Source: an uncultured Kiritimatiellota bacterium (GTDB lineage: Bacteria; Verrucomicrobiota; Kiritimatiellia; RFP12; UBA1067). Taken from it: DNA of 31,516 nt. Within the stretch, counting starts at the first letter, position 1; the number at the start of each line of letters is the position of its first letter. Of this stretch, positions 24,665 to 31,444 are shown piece after piece. The notes under the pieces are model-generated. The model worked only from the letters and a program-made list of their open reading frames with translations. It was not told the DNA's origin and ran no database searches. The DNA lies in the NCBI GenBank assembly GCA_934675625.1, contig CAKURH010000042.1:1-31516 (forward strand), written 5' to 3'. The position numbers were made by a program, and so were the translations under genes.

Positions 24665-25992
24665 CGCTGGAAATACTTTGACAGGTATTTCTCCAGCCGC
24701 GTCTCCAGCCACGGTGTCACATGCCAGTAGTCCCGCAGGTTCAGGTACTCGCCGACGGGGCCGGGCTGGCCGGGCTTCACGCCGTATTCGCACTTGAGCA
24801 GGATGTTGCGGGCCGTCGCCTCGGACGAGACGAACTCAATGACCTGCGTCTTGAAGCCGAGGATGCGCAGAATCATCGCCCGGAAGGAATCCGTCAGGAT
24901 GTCGCACAGCCGCTCGCGCAGAATCGACTGCCGCAACAGTCCGGCAAAGGCAACAGAAGAAGGAATTGCCATCCGCCCTTCTTCCCTCATCCCTCTTCCC
25001 TCTTCCTTTCCAAGAACCTTCTGCAGCTCGTGCTGACAGCACGGCGCGCTCAGGATGTACCGCGCCTTCCATTCGACGCCCTTCGCGAGCGCTTCGTCCG
25101 TCGCCGTGTCGCAGGCATGGAGCGAGACGACCATGTCGACGCGGGAGGCTCGCGGGATGGGGGAGGCGGGATGCTCGGCGAGGGCTTCGAGCGTCGTCTC
25201 GGTCAAGTCGGCCTCGACGAAGACGACCTTGTCGGCGAGATCGAGCTGGGCGGCCATCTTCTGCGCGGCGGCGATGACGTCGCTGCGGCGGTCGATGCCG
25301 ATGACGCGCACGTTCGGGCACTTCAGGACGTTCGTCAGGTAGTACCAGAGCGAAATCGTCAAATACGCCTTGTCGCATCCGCAGTCGACGACGGTGAAGC
25401 ACCGAACGGACGTGGAGCCGTCCGCACTTTTTTCCTCGCCCTTCTTCCCTTTTCCTTCCGCAGGCTCCACCGTCTCGCCGACGACCTTCAAAAACTCGTT
25501 GACCTGGTCGTACTTGCCGCGCATCGACGCGCGCACGCGCCCGTCGCCGTCCGTCAGGCCAATCGCCTTGAGCAGCGCCGCCGAGTCAAAGCTCGTGAGC
25601 GGCAGTTTCTTCACGCGGTCGTGCGGCTGAACGGTCACGGTGCGCGCCATTTCGGCCGAACGCGAGACGTGCGCGCGGCCCTTCTTCGTGACGCGCAGAT
25701 GCAGGTCGCCCGTCGCCGTCATCAGGTGCAGGTCGCGCGCGCCGCGCTGGACGATGATCTCCTCCAGCCCCTCGGCCGCCGCGCTCGCGGACAGGTTCTT
25801 CACCTGCACCTGTCCGTCGTCCGTCATCTCGGCCTGGAACTTCCGCTCGCCGCCGATCTCCACCGGACGCATCGAGATGCGGAAGACCTTGCCGTTGCGG
25901 CGGACGGTCTGGACAATCTTCATGAAGCCCTCGCCCAGCACACGGGCGCGGATCTCCTCCTTCAGCTCAGGTTCAAGTTCAAACCGTTCCAT
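24655..25992 (-). CDS. Class I SAM-dependent methyltransferase (Methyltransf_32-like)
   Basis: This 445-residue predicted cytoplasmic methyltransferase has an N-terminal ~150-residue region of unknown fold. The Rossmann core follows: VVDCGCDKAYLT (201-212, SAM motif I), VIGIDRRSDV (230-239), SLHACDTATD (290-299) and APCCQHEL (316-323). The last two are characteristic of the Methyltransf_32 family, whose best-known members act on RNA or glutathione-transferase-like proteins. Target unknown. Residues about 328-344 (KEEGRGMREEGR) are encoded by purine-rich heptanucleotide repeats, and residues 179-192 are a similar low-complexity insert; neither fits the core fold and both probably form surface loops. 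The gene ends the rpmH-yidC operon, 12 bp after yidC, where jag is often found in other bacteria. Confidence 0.82.
   Translation of the reverse strand: MERFELEPELKEEIRARVLGEGFMKIVQTVRRNGKVFRISMRPVEIGGERKFQAEMTDDGQVQVKNLSASAAAEGLEEIIVQRGARDLHLMTATGDLHLRVTKKGRAHVSRSAEMARTVTVQPHDRVKKLPLTSFDSAALLKAIGLTDGDGRVRASMRGKYDQVNEFLKVVGETVEPAEGKGKKGEEKSADGSTSVRCFTVVDCGCDKAYLTISLWYYLTNVLKCPNVRVIGIDRRSDVIAAAQKMAAQLDLADKVVFVEADLTETTLEALAEHPASPIPRASRVDMVVSLHACDTATDEALAKGVEWKARYILSAPCCQHELQKVLGKEEGRGMREEGRMAIPSSVAFAGLLRQSILRERLCDILTDSFRAMILRILGFKTQVIEFVSSEATARNILLKCEYGVKPGQPGPVGEYLNLRDYWHVTPWLETRLEKYLSKYFQRYE
24975..25009. repeat. Heptanucleotide tandem repeat inside the methyltransferase gene
   Basis: Five consecutive 7-base units read on the plus strand: gcccttc, ttccctc, atccctc, ttccctc, ttccttt. 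On the coding strand they are purine-rich GAGGGAA-type units. A more degenerate pyrimidine run occurs at 25428-25458 in the same gene. Confidence 0.75.
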
Positions 25993-26004
25993 ACGCCGCG
26001 CTCC

Positions 26005-27750
26005 TCACCCGTGGCGGCGCATCTGGCGCGTCGGCTGCGGCGGGTCGATGACCTCCGGCACCAGCACGTCCGTCCGCTTCGCCGTCTGACGGCGGATGAG
26101 CCACATCTGCCCGATCGAGAAGAGGTTCGAGAGGAACCAGTAGAGCGAGAGGGCGGACGGGAACGAGTAGAACATGACGAGCATCATGATCGGCATGAAG
26201 ACCATCATCATCCGCTGCTGGCTCTTGTCCCCCGTCGACGGCGTGAACGCGCTCTGGAGGCCCGTCGTCAGCGCCATCAGGATCGGCAGAATGTTGAGGC
26301 CGCCGAACGGCAGGTACGCCGCGAACAGCCCTTCCGGCTCGGAGAGGTCGGCGATCCAGAGGAACGGCGCATAGCGCAGCTCGACGGCCGAGCGCAGGAC
26401 GTTGAAGAGCGCGATGAACACCGGGATCTGGATGAGCATCGGCAGGCACGAGCTCATCGGGTTCACCTTCGCTTCGCGGTAGAGGGCCCACGTCTCCTGC
26501 TGCAGCCGCTGCGGATTGTCCTTGAACTTTTTCTGGATCTCCTTCATCTTCGGCTGGAGCTCCTGCATCTTCTTCATGCCGACGGTCGACTTGTGCGTGA
26601 GCGGCCAGAAGAGGATGCGCACGAGGATCGTCAGCAGGATGATCGCGACGCCATAGTTCGGAATCCACGAGTCGAAGAGGTTCAGCACCCACACGAGCGG
26701 ATAGCAGATCCACCGCCACATGCCGAACTCCATCACGTCCCGCATGCCGAGATCCCAGAGGAGCGCCTGCTTCTTCGGGCCGACGAAGAACGTCGTCTTC
26801 CGCGCCCCCTCGCCCGTCAGGCGCACGCGCGCGGCAACCGATTCGGGACGGTAGTTCGCCGACTGGAGGTCGCGCGAGACCGTCACGTCGAAGCCCGCGT
26901 TCGCCGCCGTCGAGGAGCAGAGCGCCGTCACGAAGAAGCGGTTCTTGACCGCGACCCACGTCTGCGCGCCCGGATAGGCGACATCCGTCTTCTCCGGCAT
27001 GCCCGCCGCGCTCTTCGAGCCGCTGCATCCGCCCGCGAGGCCGCCGACGAGATAGGCCTTGAGCGGCGAGTCGTCGTCGCCGTGGTGGATGACGCCCGGC
27101 TTGCCCTTCCCCGCGTCCATCGCCCACGAGTCGACGGAGAGGAGGTCGTTTTTCGAGTCGCCCATCCGCATCGCGCCGAGCGAAATCGCGCCCGAAAAGC
27201 CGTCGTCGTCAAAGGCGATGCGGTAGTCGGCGCCCAGCGTGATCGTGCGCGTCTTCGTCCCCGTCGCGAAGACCGCCGAGACGCCGTCAGCGCGCTTCAC
27301 CTCAAACGCCTCGACGGGGCCTGTCCCCGCGCCCAGCGGCGAATCCGCGAAGTCGAACGTGACCGCCGGATTCGTCTCGGAAATCTCCCCGCAGTCCTTC
27401 GCGTACTTCTTCAGCGTGACCTTCTTGACGACCGCGCCCCAGGTCGACAGCTCCAGCTTCACGTCGTCGTTCTCCAGCGTCACGAACTTTTCCGGCACGG
27501 AGGGGAGAATCGGCTTCGGCGGTTCCTGCGGCGCAACGGCCGCGTCGCGCACTGGCGCAGCCGGCGGCGCATCCGTTGCGCGAGCCGTCGCACTCGCGAC
27601 CGCATTTGTCGCGGACGCCGACTCGGCGGCTACCGCCGCCTGTTCGGCCGCGAGCTTCGCGCGTTCCTTGGCCTTTCCCGTTTCGCTGTAAATGTACCAG
27701 GCGAGCACCGCGCCCAACAGCAGACAAATGATTTTCTCGGACTTGTTCAT
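26005..27750 (-). CDS. yidC: Membrane protein insertase YidC
   Basis: This 581-residue inner-membrane insertase/chaperone works alone or with SecYEG to insert membrane proteins. An N-terminal membrane anchor (about residues 7-21) precedes an Ala-rich linker and a periplasmic beta-sandwich domain (about 90-345), as in Gram-negative YidC. The conserved core starts near 365, with VAIILLTILVRILFWPL containing the hydrophilic-groove Arg, the cytoplasmic coiled pair (MKKMQELQPKMKEIQKKFKDNPQRLQQE), NPMSSCLPMLIQIPVFIALF, and two further helices. The length and order are normal for the family. It lies between yidD and the methyltransferase gene. Its ribosome site (GTAGGGAAG) is part of a purine-rich repeat tract. 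Confidence 0.97.
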   Translation of the reverse strand: MNKSEKIICLLLGAVLAWYIYSETGKAKERAKLAAEQAAVAAESASATNAVASATARATDAPPAAPVRDAAVAPQEPPKPILPSVPEKFVTLENDDVKLELSTWGAVVKKVTLKKYAKDCGEISETNPAVTFDFADSPLGAGTGPVEAFEVKRADGVSAVFATGTKTRTITLGADYRIAFDDDGFSGAISLGAMRMGDSKNDLLSVDSWAMDAGKGKPGVIHHGDDDSPLKAYLVGGLAGGCSGSKSAAGMPEKTDVAYPGAQTWVAVKNRFFVTALCSSTAANAGFDVTVSRDLQSANYRPESVAARVRLTGEGARKTTFFVGPKKQALLWDLGMRDVMEFGMWRWICYPLVWVLNLFDSWIPNYGVAIILLTILVRILFWPLTHKSTVGMKKMQELQPKMKEIQKKFKDNPQRLQQETWALYREAKVNPMSSCLPMLIQIPVFIALFNVLRSAVELRYAPFLWIADLSEPEGLFAAYLPFGGLNILPILMALTTGLQSAFTPSTGDKSQQRMMMVFMPIMMLVMFYSFPSALSLYWFLSNLFSIGQMWLIRRQTAKRTDVLVPEVIDPPQPTRQMRRHG

Positions 27751-27805
27751 CTTCCCTACCTTACTTTACCTTACTTTTTCCTTCTTCCTTTTTACTTCTT
27801 ACTTT
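27751..27805. repeat. Purine-rich heptanucleotide repeat tract in the yidC leader
   Basis: Read on the minus strand the tract gives AGTAAGA, AGTAAAA, AGGAAGA, AGGAAAA, AGTAAGG, then a 3-base slip and AGTAAGG, ending in TAGGGAAG before the yidC ATG. The 7-base periodicity is clear. The tract fills the entire gap between yidD and yidC and overlaps the last codons of yidD. Confidence 0.7.
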
Positions 27806-28017
27806 CCCGGCACGGGGTCGTACCCTTTCGCACCGAACGGATGGCAGCGCAGGATCCGCCGCAACCCAAGCAGCGTCCCCTTCAGCGCACCGTGAACCTG
27901 CAAAGCCTCGATCATGTAGTTTGAACAGCTTGGGGTGAAGCGGCAGCAGTCACCGAACAGCGGACTGAGCGTGACCTGATACGCGCGCACAAACAGCACG
28001 AAGATCTTCGACAACAT
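27799..28017 (-). CDS. yidD: Membrane protein insertion efficiency factor YidD
   Basis: This 72-residue peripheral membrane protein assists YidC-dependent insertion. An amphipathic N-terminal helix (LSKIFVLFVRAYQ) is followed by SPLFGDCCRFTPSCSNYMIEAL, the three-cysteine signature of the family, and RILRCHPFGAKGYDPVP, the conserved C-terminus. The length is normal. Its first 68 bases overlap the 3' end of rnpA in another frame, an arrangement common for this gene pair and consistent with translational coupling. Confidence 0.96.
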   Translation of the reverse strand: MLSKIFVLFVRAYQVTLSPLFGDCCRFTPSCSNYMIEALQVHGALKGTLLGLRRILRCHPFGAKGYDPVPGK

Positions 28018-28300
28018 CCTGAACCCTCTTGCCCTTCAGGAATGCGCGCCCGATCAGCACCCACTCGGTCTTCTCGGGCACGGCATTCTCCTTCGCCAGC
28101 AGCCGATAGGCCTCGCGCATCAGGCGCTTGGCGCGGTTGCGGTCGACCGCCTCATGAAAGCTCTTCTTGGAAACAACGACGCCGGCCTTTCGGTCGGCGT
28201 CGTCTGCCGAAAGATACCACGCAACGAGGAGACGCCCCTTCAAGGAACGTCCCCGGTCGAAGATACGCCTGTACCTCGCACCGGGGAGTCGCGTGGACAT
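27950..28300 (-). CDS. rnpA: Ribonuclease P protein component
   Basis: This 116-residue RNA-binding subunit of RNase P helps the catalytic RNA process tRNA 5' ends. The N-terminus has the family pattern RYRRIFDRGRSLKGRLL, and the central signature KKSFHEAVDRNRAKRLMREAYR corresponds to the conserved RNR motif helix. The size is typical (110-130). It starts 12 bp after rpmH and overlaps yidD by 68 bp. Two CDSs and the tRNA upstream probably share one transcript with it. Confidence 0.97.
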   Translation of the reverse strand: MSTRLPGARYRRIFDRGRSLKGRLLVAWYLSADDADRKAGVVVSKKSFHEAVDRNRAKRLMREAYRLLAKENAVPEKTEWVLIGRAFLKGKRVQDVVEDLRAVCARVSGHAQSAVR

Positions 28301-28312
28301 TTTCGTGCCCTG

Positions 28313-28450
28313 TTAGACCTGCGTCAGGCGCTTGCGGCCCTTCGCGCGACGGGCCGCGAGAACCTTACGCCCGCCCTTCGTCGCCTTGCGCGCACGATAG
28401 CCGATTTTCCTTTTCCGCTTGATCTTCGACGGCTGCCAAGTCATCTTCAT
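28313..28450 (-). CDS. rpmH: 50S ribosomal protein L34
   Basis: This 45-residue L34 begins MKMTWQPSKIKRKRKIGYRA and ends with an Arg/Lys-rich stretch (GRKVLAARRAKGRKRLTQV). The first ATG is at 28450; a second in-frame ATG at 28444 (MTWQPSK) is also possible, but AAAGGA lies ten bases before the first and sixteen before the second. L34 normally begins with TxQPS; here Trp replaces the usual Tyr/Phe. It heads the rpmH-rnpA-yidD-yidC cluster and lies 27 bp after the 3' end of the tRNA. Confidence 0.96.
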   Translation of the reverse strand: MKMTWQPSKIKRKRKIGYRARKATKGGRKVLAARRAKGRKRLTQV

Positions 28451-28477
28451 GGTGTCTGTTTCCTTTCAAAAGAGTGG

Positions 28478-28553
28478 TGGTGGCGAGAAAGGGGATCGAA
28501 CCCTTGACCTTAGGCTTATGAGTCCTGCGCTCTACCAACTGAGCTATCTCGCC
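28478..28553 (-). tRNA. tRNA-Met (anticodon CAT), CCA encoded
   Basis: The 76-base gene has a perfect 7-bp acceptor stem (GGCGAGA/TCTCGCC), a D arm GCTC/GAGC with AGTTGGTA loop, an anticodon loop CTCATAA, a T arm AAGGG-TTCGATC-CCCTT, discriminator A and encoded CCA. The anticodon stem CAGGA/GCCTA has only three Watson-Crick pairs, with an A-G pair next to the loop and a C-A pair at the base. The loop is that of an elongator-type tRNA-Met; a CAT tRNA-Ile modified to lysidine cannot be excluded. It probably shares a transcript with rpmH-rnpA, which encodes part of its own processing enzyme. Confidence 0.93.
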
Positions 28554-28572
28554 AATGAACCAACGGATGCGT

Positions 28573-28602
28573 AGTTTACCAAAATCAGGCCCCCGAAGTC
28601 AA
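28573..28602 (-). promoter_or_regulatory. Promoter of the tRNA-Met/rpmH transcription unit
   Basis: Read on the minus strand: -35 TTGACT (28602-28597), 18-bp spacer, then TGG and -10 TAAACT (28578-28573), an extended -10. Transcription would begin near 28566, about 13 bases before the tRNA. The core CTGATTTTGGTAAACTA (28588-28572) differs at one base from the core in both terminal inverted repeats. Confidence 0.65.
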
Positions 28603-28626
28603 TAGCCCCCGCATAAACTTCAAGGA

Positions 28627-30645
28627 TTACCGACGTTCGGCCTTTTTCAGCTCGGCAATCTGGTCGCGTAGGTAGGCCGCGCGCTCGAATTCGAGGTTGT
28701 CCGCCGCCTGCAGCATGTCGCGGGTCAGCTCTTCGACGAGATCCGTCGACGAAATCTCCGCCGCGTCCGCCTTCGTCTTTCCGCCTTTCGCGTACTCCAC
28801 TTTTCCGCTCTTGAACACATACGACGACTCGTTGATCGCGCGCTTGACGGAATGCGGCGTGATGTGGTGCGCCTCGTTGTAGGCAATCTGCTTCGCGCGG
28901 TGCGCCTTCGTGATGCGCAGGAGATCGCGAATCGCGTCCGTCTTGTGGTCGCAGTAGAGGATGACGCGCCCCTTCTCGTGGCGCGCCGTGCGGCCCGCCG
29001 TCTGCACGAGCGACGTCGTCGAGCGCAGAAAGCCCTCCTTGTCCGCATCGAGAATCGCGACGAGCGCGACTTCGGGCAGGTCTAACCCCTCGCGCAGGAG
29101 GTTGATGCCCACGAGGACGTCGAACTCGCCCTTGCGCAGGCGCTGAAGGATCGCGACGCGCTCGATCGCGTCGATGTCCGAATGCAGGTACTCGACGCGG
29201 ATGCCCGCCTCGTGCAGGTAGTGCGTGAGGTCTTCGGAGGAGCGCTTCGTGAGCGTCGTCACGAACACGCGATCGCCGTCCTTCACGACGCGGTCGATCT
29301 CGGCGATGAGGTCATCGACCTGGTTCTTGAGCGGACGAAGCTCGATAATCGGGTCGAGAAGCCCCGTCGGACGGATCACCTGCTCCGCCACCGTCTGCGC
29401 CTCGGCATACTCGTAGTCGCCCGGCGTCGCCGAACAGTAGACGATCTGCCTGACCTTCGCGTTGAACTCGTCGAACGTGAGCGGACGGTTGTCCTTCGCG
29501 CTCGGCAGGCGGAAACCGTAGTCGACGAGCTTCTGCTTGCGCGCCTGGTCGCCGTTGTACATCGCGCGGATCTGCGGCACCGAGACGTGGCTCTCGTCGA
29601 TAATGGTGAGAAAGTCGTCCGGGAAGTAGTCGATGAGGCATTCGCCCGCCGTCCCCGGCGCGCGCCCGGTGAGCGGACGCGAATAGTTCTCGATGCCGTT
29701 GCAGTAGCCAAGCTCGCGCATCATCTCGATGTCGTATTCGGTGCGCTCCTTCAGGCGCTGCGCCTCCAGCAGCTTGCCCTTCGACGCGAAGAACTTCAGC
29801 CGGTCGGCGAGTTCCGCCTCAATGCGCGCAAACGCCGCCTCGAAGCGGTCCTTGCCCATCACAAACTGCTTCGCGGGCGTGACAACCGCCGCCGGCATCG
29901 ACACGCCGCACTTGCCCGTCAGCGGATCGAGTTCGCGGATCGAGTCCACCTCGTCGCCGAAGAACTCGACGCGCAGCGCCTTCGTCTCGTAGGCAGGAAA
30001 GATGTCGACGACATCGCCGCGCACACGGAAGACACCCGGCGCGAAGTCATAGTCGTTGCGCACGTACTGCGCCTCAATGAGGCGGGCAATCAAGCCGCTT
30101 CGTCCTCCTTCCCCGTTCCCTATTCCCCGTTCCCTATTCCCAATTCCCTGCTCCCCCACCCTAATCTTCACCGCCAAATCGCGATACTCGTCGGACTCGC
30201 CGAGGCCGTAGATGCAGCTCACGGACGAGACGACGATCACGTCGCGGCGCGCGATGAGGGCGTTCGTCGCGGCAAGGCGATAGCGCTCGATCTCCTCGTT
30301 GATTGCGGCGTCCTTCTCGATGTAGGTGTCCGTCTGCGGGATGTACGCCTCAGGCTGGTAGTAGTCGTAGTAGCTGATGAAGTACTCGACGGCGTTTTCG
30401 GGGAAGAACTCCTTCAGTTCGGCGAAGAGCTGCGCGGCCAACGTCTTGTTGTGCGAGAGGATGAGGGTCGGACGGTTCCACCGCTGAATCAGGTTCGCCA
30501 TCGTGAACGTCTTGCCCGACCCGGTCACGCCCCGCAAGACGAGCCGGTCGTCGCCGCGCTTCAGGCCGTCCAGAAGCGCCTGAATCGCCTCCGGCTGGTC
30601 GCCTGTCGGCTTGAACTTCGACTTGAGCTTGAAGATGCTGTCCAT
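28627..30645 (-). CDS. uvrB: Excinuclease ABC subunit B
   Basis: This 672-residue DNA damage-recognition helicase-like subunit of nucleotide excision repair works with UvrA and UvrC. Walker A is GVTGSGKT at 39-46, and the damage-verifying beta-hairpin is YYDYYQPEAYIPQTDTYIEK at 92-111. The DESH Walker B equivalent, the C-terminal helicase domain (SDIDAIERVAILQRLRKGEFDVLVGINLLREGLD) and the terminal UVR motif (about 635-668) are all present. Residues about 165-183 (GEQGIGNRERGIGNGEGG) are an extra low-complexity insert where other UvrB proteins have a short linker; it is encoded by six heptanucleotide repeats totalling 42 bases, so the frame is kept. A GTTTC-N2-GAAAC palindrome lies 25 bases upstream of the ATG. 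Confidence 0.97.
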   Translation of the reverse strand: MDSIFKLKSKFKPTGDQPEAIQALLDGLKRGDDRLVLRGVTGSGKTFTMANLIQRWNRPTLILSHNKTLAAQLFAELKEFFPENAVEYFISYYDYYQPEAYIPQTDTYIEKDAAINEEIERYRLAATNALIARRDVIVVSSVSCIYGLGESDEYRDLAVKIRVGEQGIGNRERGIGNGEGGRSGLIARLIEAQYVRNDYDFAPGVFRVRGDVVDIFPAYETKALRVEFFGDEVDSIRELDPLTGKCGVSMPAAVVTPAKQFVMGKDRFEAAFARIEAELADRLKFFASKGKLLEAQRLKERTEYDIEMMRELGYCNGIENYSRPLTGRAPGTAGECLIDYFPDDFLTIIDESHVSVPQIRAMYNGDQARKQKLVDYGFRLPSAKDNRPLTFDEFNAKVRQIVYCSATPGDYEYAEAQTVAEQVIRPTGLLDPIIELRPLKNQVDDLIAEIDRVVKDGDRVFVTTLTKRSSEDLTHYLHEAGIRVEYLHSDIDAIERVAILQRLRKGEFDVLVGINLLREGLDLPEVALVAILDADKEGFLRSTTSLVQTAGRTARHEKGRVILYCDHKTDAIRDLLRITKAHRAKQIAYNEAHHITPHSVKRAINESSYVFKSGKVEYAKGGKTKADAAEISSTDLVEELTRDMLQAADNLEFERAAYLRDQIAELKKAERR
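30109..30150. repeat. Six-unit heptanucleotide tandem repeat inside uvrB
   Basis: Plus-strand units: ttccccg, ttcccta, ttccccg, ttcccta, ttcccaa, ttccctg, with degenerate units on each side (gtcctcc at 30102, ctccccc at 30151). Six units make 42 bases, divisible by three, so uvrB stays in frame. The pattern resembles cyanobacterial short tandemly repeated repetitive (STRR) sequences, which also have a 7-base period. Confidence 0.85.
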
Positions 30646-30669
30646 ATTGTCGGTCGCCGCGCACGCTCC

Positions 30670-30681
30670 GTTTCAGGAAAC
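30670..30681. promoter_or_regulatory. GTTTC-N2-GAAAC palindrome upstream of uvrB
   Basis: A 5-bp inverted repeat with a 2-bp centre lies 25 bases before the uvrB ATG. The same motif precedes the flavin reductase gene. A two-base loop is too small for a stable RNA hairpin, so a dimeric DNA-binding protein is more likely; a LexA-type SOS site is conceivable for uvrB. Confidence 0.45.
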
Positions 30682-30719
30682 AGGGCGACAGCCCACGATC
30701 CCTCGGCTCGTCAGTTTTC

Positions 30720-31289
30720 TCATGCACGGGCGGACAGCGCAAGTCCGGCCTTGAACGCCGCGCCGACGGCTTCGCCGAGCCTGTGGTAGACGTGGTTGAC
30801 GGGATCGAACGTGATTGGCGCGAGCCGCGCGACATCGACCTTGCCGTCCGCCGTCAGCACGGACGCGTCGATGCCGACGTTGACGATCTTGCCGACCATC
30901 CGGCAGTCGGACGTGTCGTAGCTCACGAGTTCGCACTCCAGCACCATCGGCAAGTCCTCGATCACGGGCGCATCGACGAACGCGCTCTTCACGATGTGCC
31001 ACCCCGTCTTCGCGAGCTTGTCGGGCGTTTTGTTCGCCGAGACGCAGCCCACGTAGTCGCAGGCGACGAGGTTCTTCACGTCCGCGACGTGGACCGTGAA
31101 CGCCTTGCGCGCGAGGACGTTCGCCGTCGTCTTGTGCGCATCGTCCACGCAGATCGAAATGCGGTCTTCGAGCGAAATGCCACCCCACGCCGCGTTCATC
31201 GCATCCGCGTTTCCGTTCTCGTCATACGAGCCGATAATCAGCACCGGCATCGGATAGAGCCACGCCTTGGGCCCAAAGTTCTTCTTCAT
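30720..31289 (-). CDS. Flavin reductase-like FMN-binding protein
   Basis: This 189-residue cytoplasmic protein has the split-barrel flavin reductase domain. The N-terminal KAWLYPMPVLIIGSYDENGNADAMNAAW and the following SICVDDAHKTTANVLARKAFTVHVA match the FMN-binding core of the family, and the C-terminus HVYHRLGE is also typical. Such proteins reduce or bind FMN and serve as electron donors or stress-related oxidoreductases; the partner is unknown. The ATG at 31289 has AGGAGG upstream at 8-base spacing, so longer in-frame starts were rejected. uvrB begins 74 bp downstream and may be co-transcribed. Confidence 0.9.
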   Translation of the reverse strand: MKKNFGPKAWLYPMPVLIIGSYDENGNADAMNAAWGGISLEDRISICVDDAHKTTANVLARKAFTVHVADVKNLVACDYVGCVSANKTPDKLAKTGWHIVKSAFVDAPVIEDLPMVLECELVSYDTSDCRMVGKIVNVGIDASVLTADGKVDVARLAPITFDPVNHVYHRLGEAVGAAFKAGLALSARA

Positions 31290-31327
31290 CTTGTCGCCTC
31301 CTGATTGCTTGTTGCCGCGTATTTCCC

Positions 31328-31339
31328 GTTTCAAGAAAC
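31328..31339. promoter_or_regulatory. GTTTC-N2-GAAAC palindrome in the flavin reductase leader
   Basis: With flanking C and G the arms are 6 bp. It lies 39 bases before the ATG and about 26 bases after the predicted transcription start, a position where a bound repressor would block the polymerase. It is the second copy of the motif found before uvrB. Confidence 0.45.
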
Positions 31340-31371
31340 GCAGCACCCTCGCCACAAATCATTCGGGGCGA

Positions 31372-31380
31372 ATTATACCA
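31372..31380 (-). promoter_or_regulatory. Extended -10 promoter of the flavin reductase gene
   Basis: On the minus strand a T-run leads into TGG and a perfect TATAAT (31377-31372). No -35 is recognisable at 17 bp. The predicted start is near 31365, giving a leader of about 75 bases. Confidence 0.65.
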
Positions 31381-31444
31381 AAAAATGGGCTCGCCGCGAC
31401 GGGCCATGCAGCCAACCCTACCACTCGAACCCTACCACTGGGGT

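Noticed and set aside
24721..27924. Plus-strand open frame of more than 1000 codons across yidC and the methyltransferase gene
   Set aside because: It is antisense to clearly identified genes, with low-complexity Arg/His/Asp composition and no start signal.
28554..28626. G-runs after uvrB as an intrinsic terminator
   Set aside because: The G-rich blocks are direct, not inverted, and no T-run follows; the stretch is better explained as the tRNA promoter.
30109..30150. Repeat array in uvrB as a possible CRISPR or minisatellite non-coding locus
   Set aside because: Units are 7 bases without spacers and lie inside an intact coding frame.
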